DNA from: Microvirga terricola
Lineage (GTDB): Bacteria; Pseudomonadota; Alphaproteobacteria; Rhizobiales; Beijerinckiaceae
Direction of reading: 5' to 3'
Assembly: GCF_011777495.1 (NCBI RefSeq)
Contig: NZ_JAATJS010000001.1
Coordinates: 62,001 to 126,000 of the forward strand
Length of the DNA stretch: 64,000 nt
In this document: positions 62,949-64,000 of the stretch, piece by piece
How positions within the stretch are numbered: the stretch's first letter is position 1
Layout: each line of letters begins with the position of its first letter
The notes under the pieces: model-generated
Database searches by the model: none
Told to the model about the DNA's origin: nothing
Seen by the model: the letters and a program-made list of their open reading frames with translations, nothing else
Translations under genes and position numbers: made by a program

Positions 62949-64000
62949 ATGACGACGAGGCGGCACGGCCGGGCGGGAATCTTCAAGGGCGCATCCCGGA
63001 CGTCGCGCAAGCGCCAGGCTCCCACGGGCCCGCAATCGGCCCTGACCGCCCTCGGCGGCATCGCCTATCGGTGGGATACCGCCACCGACGTCCTGACCTG
63101 GGGACCCAACGCCGCCGCTCTCTTCGGCCTCGGCGCAACCGCCCTCCCCCGCACCGGCCACGCCCTGTCGCAGATGGTGGAGCCGGGAAGCGGGCCGGAT
63201 CGCGAGACCGATCCAACCGGCAGCTATGACATCCGCTACGCTCTGCGATTCGGCCCCGATCACGTGGTCATGGTGCAGGATTCTGGCCGTCGGCAGGAGG
63301 CCGCGTCGGGCGGCTCCGCCCTCGTCCGCGGCGTGATGCGGATCGACCCCAGGGCGGGCGCGAGAGACCTTCTGCCTGCCTCCATCAATGCGCGCTCAGC
63401 CCTCCTCACCCGCCTTCAGGACGATATCAACGAGGCCCTGCGGTTCTCCCATTCGTGCGCGCTGATTGTCGGCACCTTAGACGATGAGTCGGATGCAATG
63501 GAGGACATGGCGCGGGCCGCCCGCCCGCTGATGCGCCGCCGCGATCATCTGACCGTCCTCGCTCCGAACTCCTTCGCGCTTGTGCTGACGACCTGCCCAG
63601 CGTCGGACGCCGGAAGTGCCATGAAACGGCTTGGCCAGCTTCTCGAATCCTATCCACACCTGCGCCTCGGTGCGGCTTGCGCGCCTGAGCATTCTTTCGA
63701 CGCGCCGGCTTTGCTTCGCGCGGCCGAACAAGCGCTGGACGAGGCATGCTCACGCAACGCTCCTGCCATCCTGCACGACCCCCGGAAGTACACCCGCGGC
63801 CCCGCGCCCGCTTTGCGACACGCTCCTTACGACCTGATCGCCGCGGTAAACGACCGACGGGTCACCTTGGCCACAAGGCCGATGGCGGACGCCCATTCGC
63901 GCCAGACGGCTCTGCTCCAGGCCGGGCCGGCCTTGGTGGCATCCGATGGGCGTCTGATCCATCTCGGCCCGACCCCGCTCCTGGCGGAGGCCAATCTCGC
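62949..64000 (+). CDS. PAS-like protein with degenerate GGDEF and probable EAL domain (runs off the window)
   Basis: About 350 residues are visible; the end is outside. The start is MTTRRHGRAGIFKGASR, with a GTG one codon earlier. A PAS-like domain at about 35-130 begins GGIAYRWDTATDVLTWGPNAAALFG. A GGDEF-like fold follows from about 145 (INARSALLTRLQDDINEALRFSHSCALIVG), but where the GGDEF motif should stand the text reads APNSFALVL, so no cyclase activity is expected. The region after about 290 (YDLIAAVNDRRVTLATRPMADAH) resembles the beginning of an EAL domain but lacks the EAL tripeptide. It probably is a c-di-GMP receptor or protein scaffold (inference). Confidence 0.8.
   Translation, partial: MTTRRHGRAGIFKGASRTSRKRQAPTGPQSALTALGGIAYRWDTATDVLTWGPNAAALFGLGATALPRTGHALSQMVEPGSGPDRETDPTGSYDIRYALRFGPDHVVMVQDSGRRQEAASGGSALVRGVMRIDPRAGARDLLPASINARSALLTRLQDDINEALRFSHSCALIVGTLDDESDAMEDMARAARPLMRRRDHLTVLAPNSFALVLTTCPASDAGSAMKRLGQLLESYPHLRLGAACAPEHSFDAPALLRAAEQALDEACSRNAPAILHDPRKYTRGPAPALRHAPYDLIAAVNDRRVTLATRPMADAHSRQTALLQAGPALVASDGRLIHLGPTPLLAEANL

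Overview
The window is a dense, GC-rich chromosomal segment that fits an alphaproteobacterium, most likely Hyphomicrobiales (Rhizobiales). Reasons are the divergent ispA / mtgA pair followed by rpmF, a PrtD-type type I exporter, an HWE/HisKA_2-type histidine kinase, a TPP-riboswitch-controlled thiBPQ operon, proteobacterial glucokinase, and a trehalose operon of otsA, otsB and GH15. I saw no rRNA, tRNA, CRISPR array, insertion sequence or phage gene. About fifty protein genes are supported, two of them cut by the window edges.

Left part (1-9.7 kb, minus strand): a PaoABC-like molybdenum aldehyde oxidoreductase ([2Fe-2S], FAD/[4Fe-4S] and Mo subunits) followed by a DapA-family protein and an SDR dehydrogenase, then a small conserved protein, PEP carboxylase and a YegD-like Hsp70. 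Next come tex, solA, the riboswitch-thiBPQ operon, a membrane PAS-GGDEF-EAL protein and a DUF2218 protein (9.8-19.9 kb).

The centre (19.9-38.3 kb) is the most interesting part and reads as an amino-sugar and murein-fragment salvage region. A minus-strand carbohydrate ABC transporter (binding protein, two permeases, ATPase) diverges from a plus-strand operon: BadF-type N-acetylglucosamine-kinase-like protein, HutC-type GntR regulator, double-SIS deaminase-like protein, NagA, and a Gfo/Idh/MocA oxidoreductase. A second divergent pair follows. A peptide-type ABC transporter (binding protein and two permeases but no ATPase, with a GNAT enzyme coupled to the second permease) faces a class-C-beta-lactamase-like hydrolase, MurQ and a second BadF-type kinase. 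Together they could form a PTS-independent route: import, removal of the peptide, phosphorylation of MurNAc, conversion to GlcNAc-6-P by MurQ, deacetylation by NagA, and deamination by the SIS protein. Both divergent promoter regions carry related ACCACT-type sites that could be bound by the GntR protein.

Right part (38.4-64 kb): an HWE kinase and RF3; a previously unlisted 24-codon ORF with an ideal Shine-Dalgarno sequence and a strong terminator; an AspA/AstE-like hydrolase and glucokinase; the trehalose operon, whose OtsA carries an N-terminal two-helix membrane sensor-like module; a type I secretion ABC/HlyD pair with neither cargo nor TolC; a GT4 glycosyltransferase coupled to an ETF-beta-methyltransferase-like gene; a Zur-like Fur protein; ispG; kup; GNAT and EamA genes; ispA, mtgA and rpmF; and the start of a PAS/degenerate GGDEF-EAL protein that leaves the window. 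Functions are assigned by recognising motifs by eye; no database search was run.
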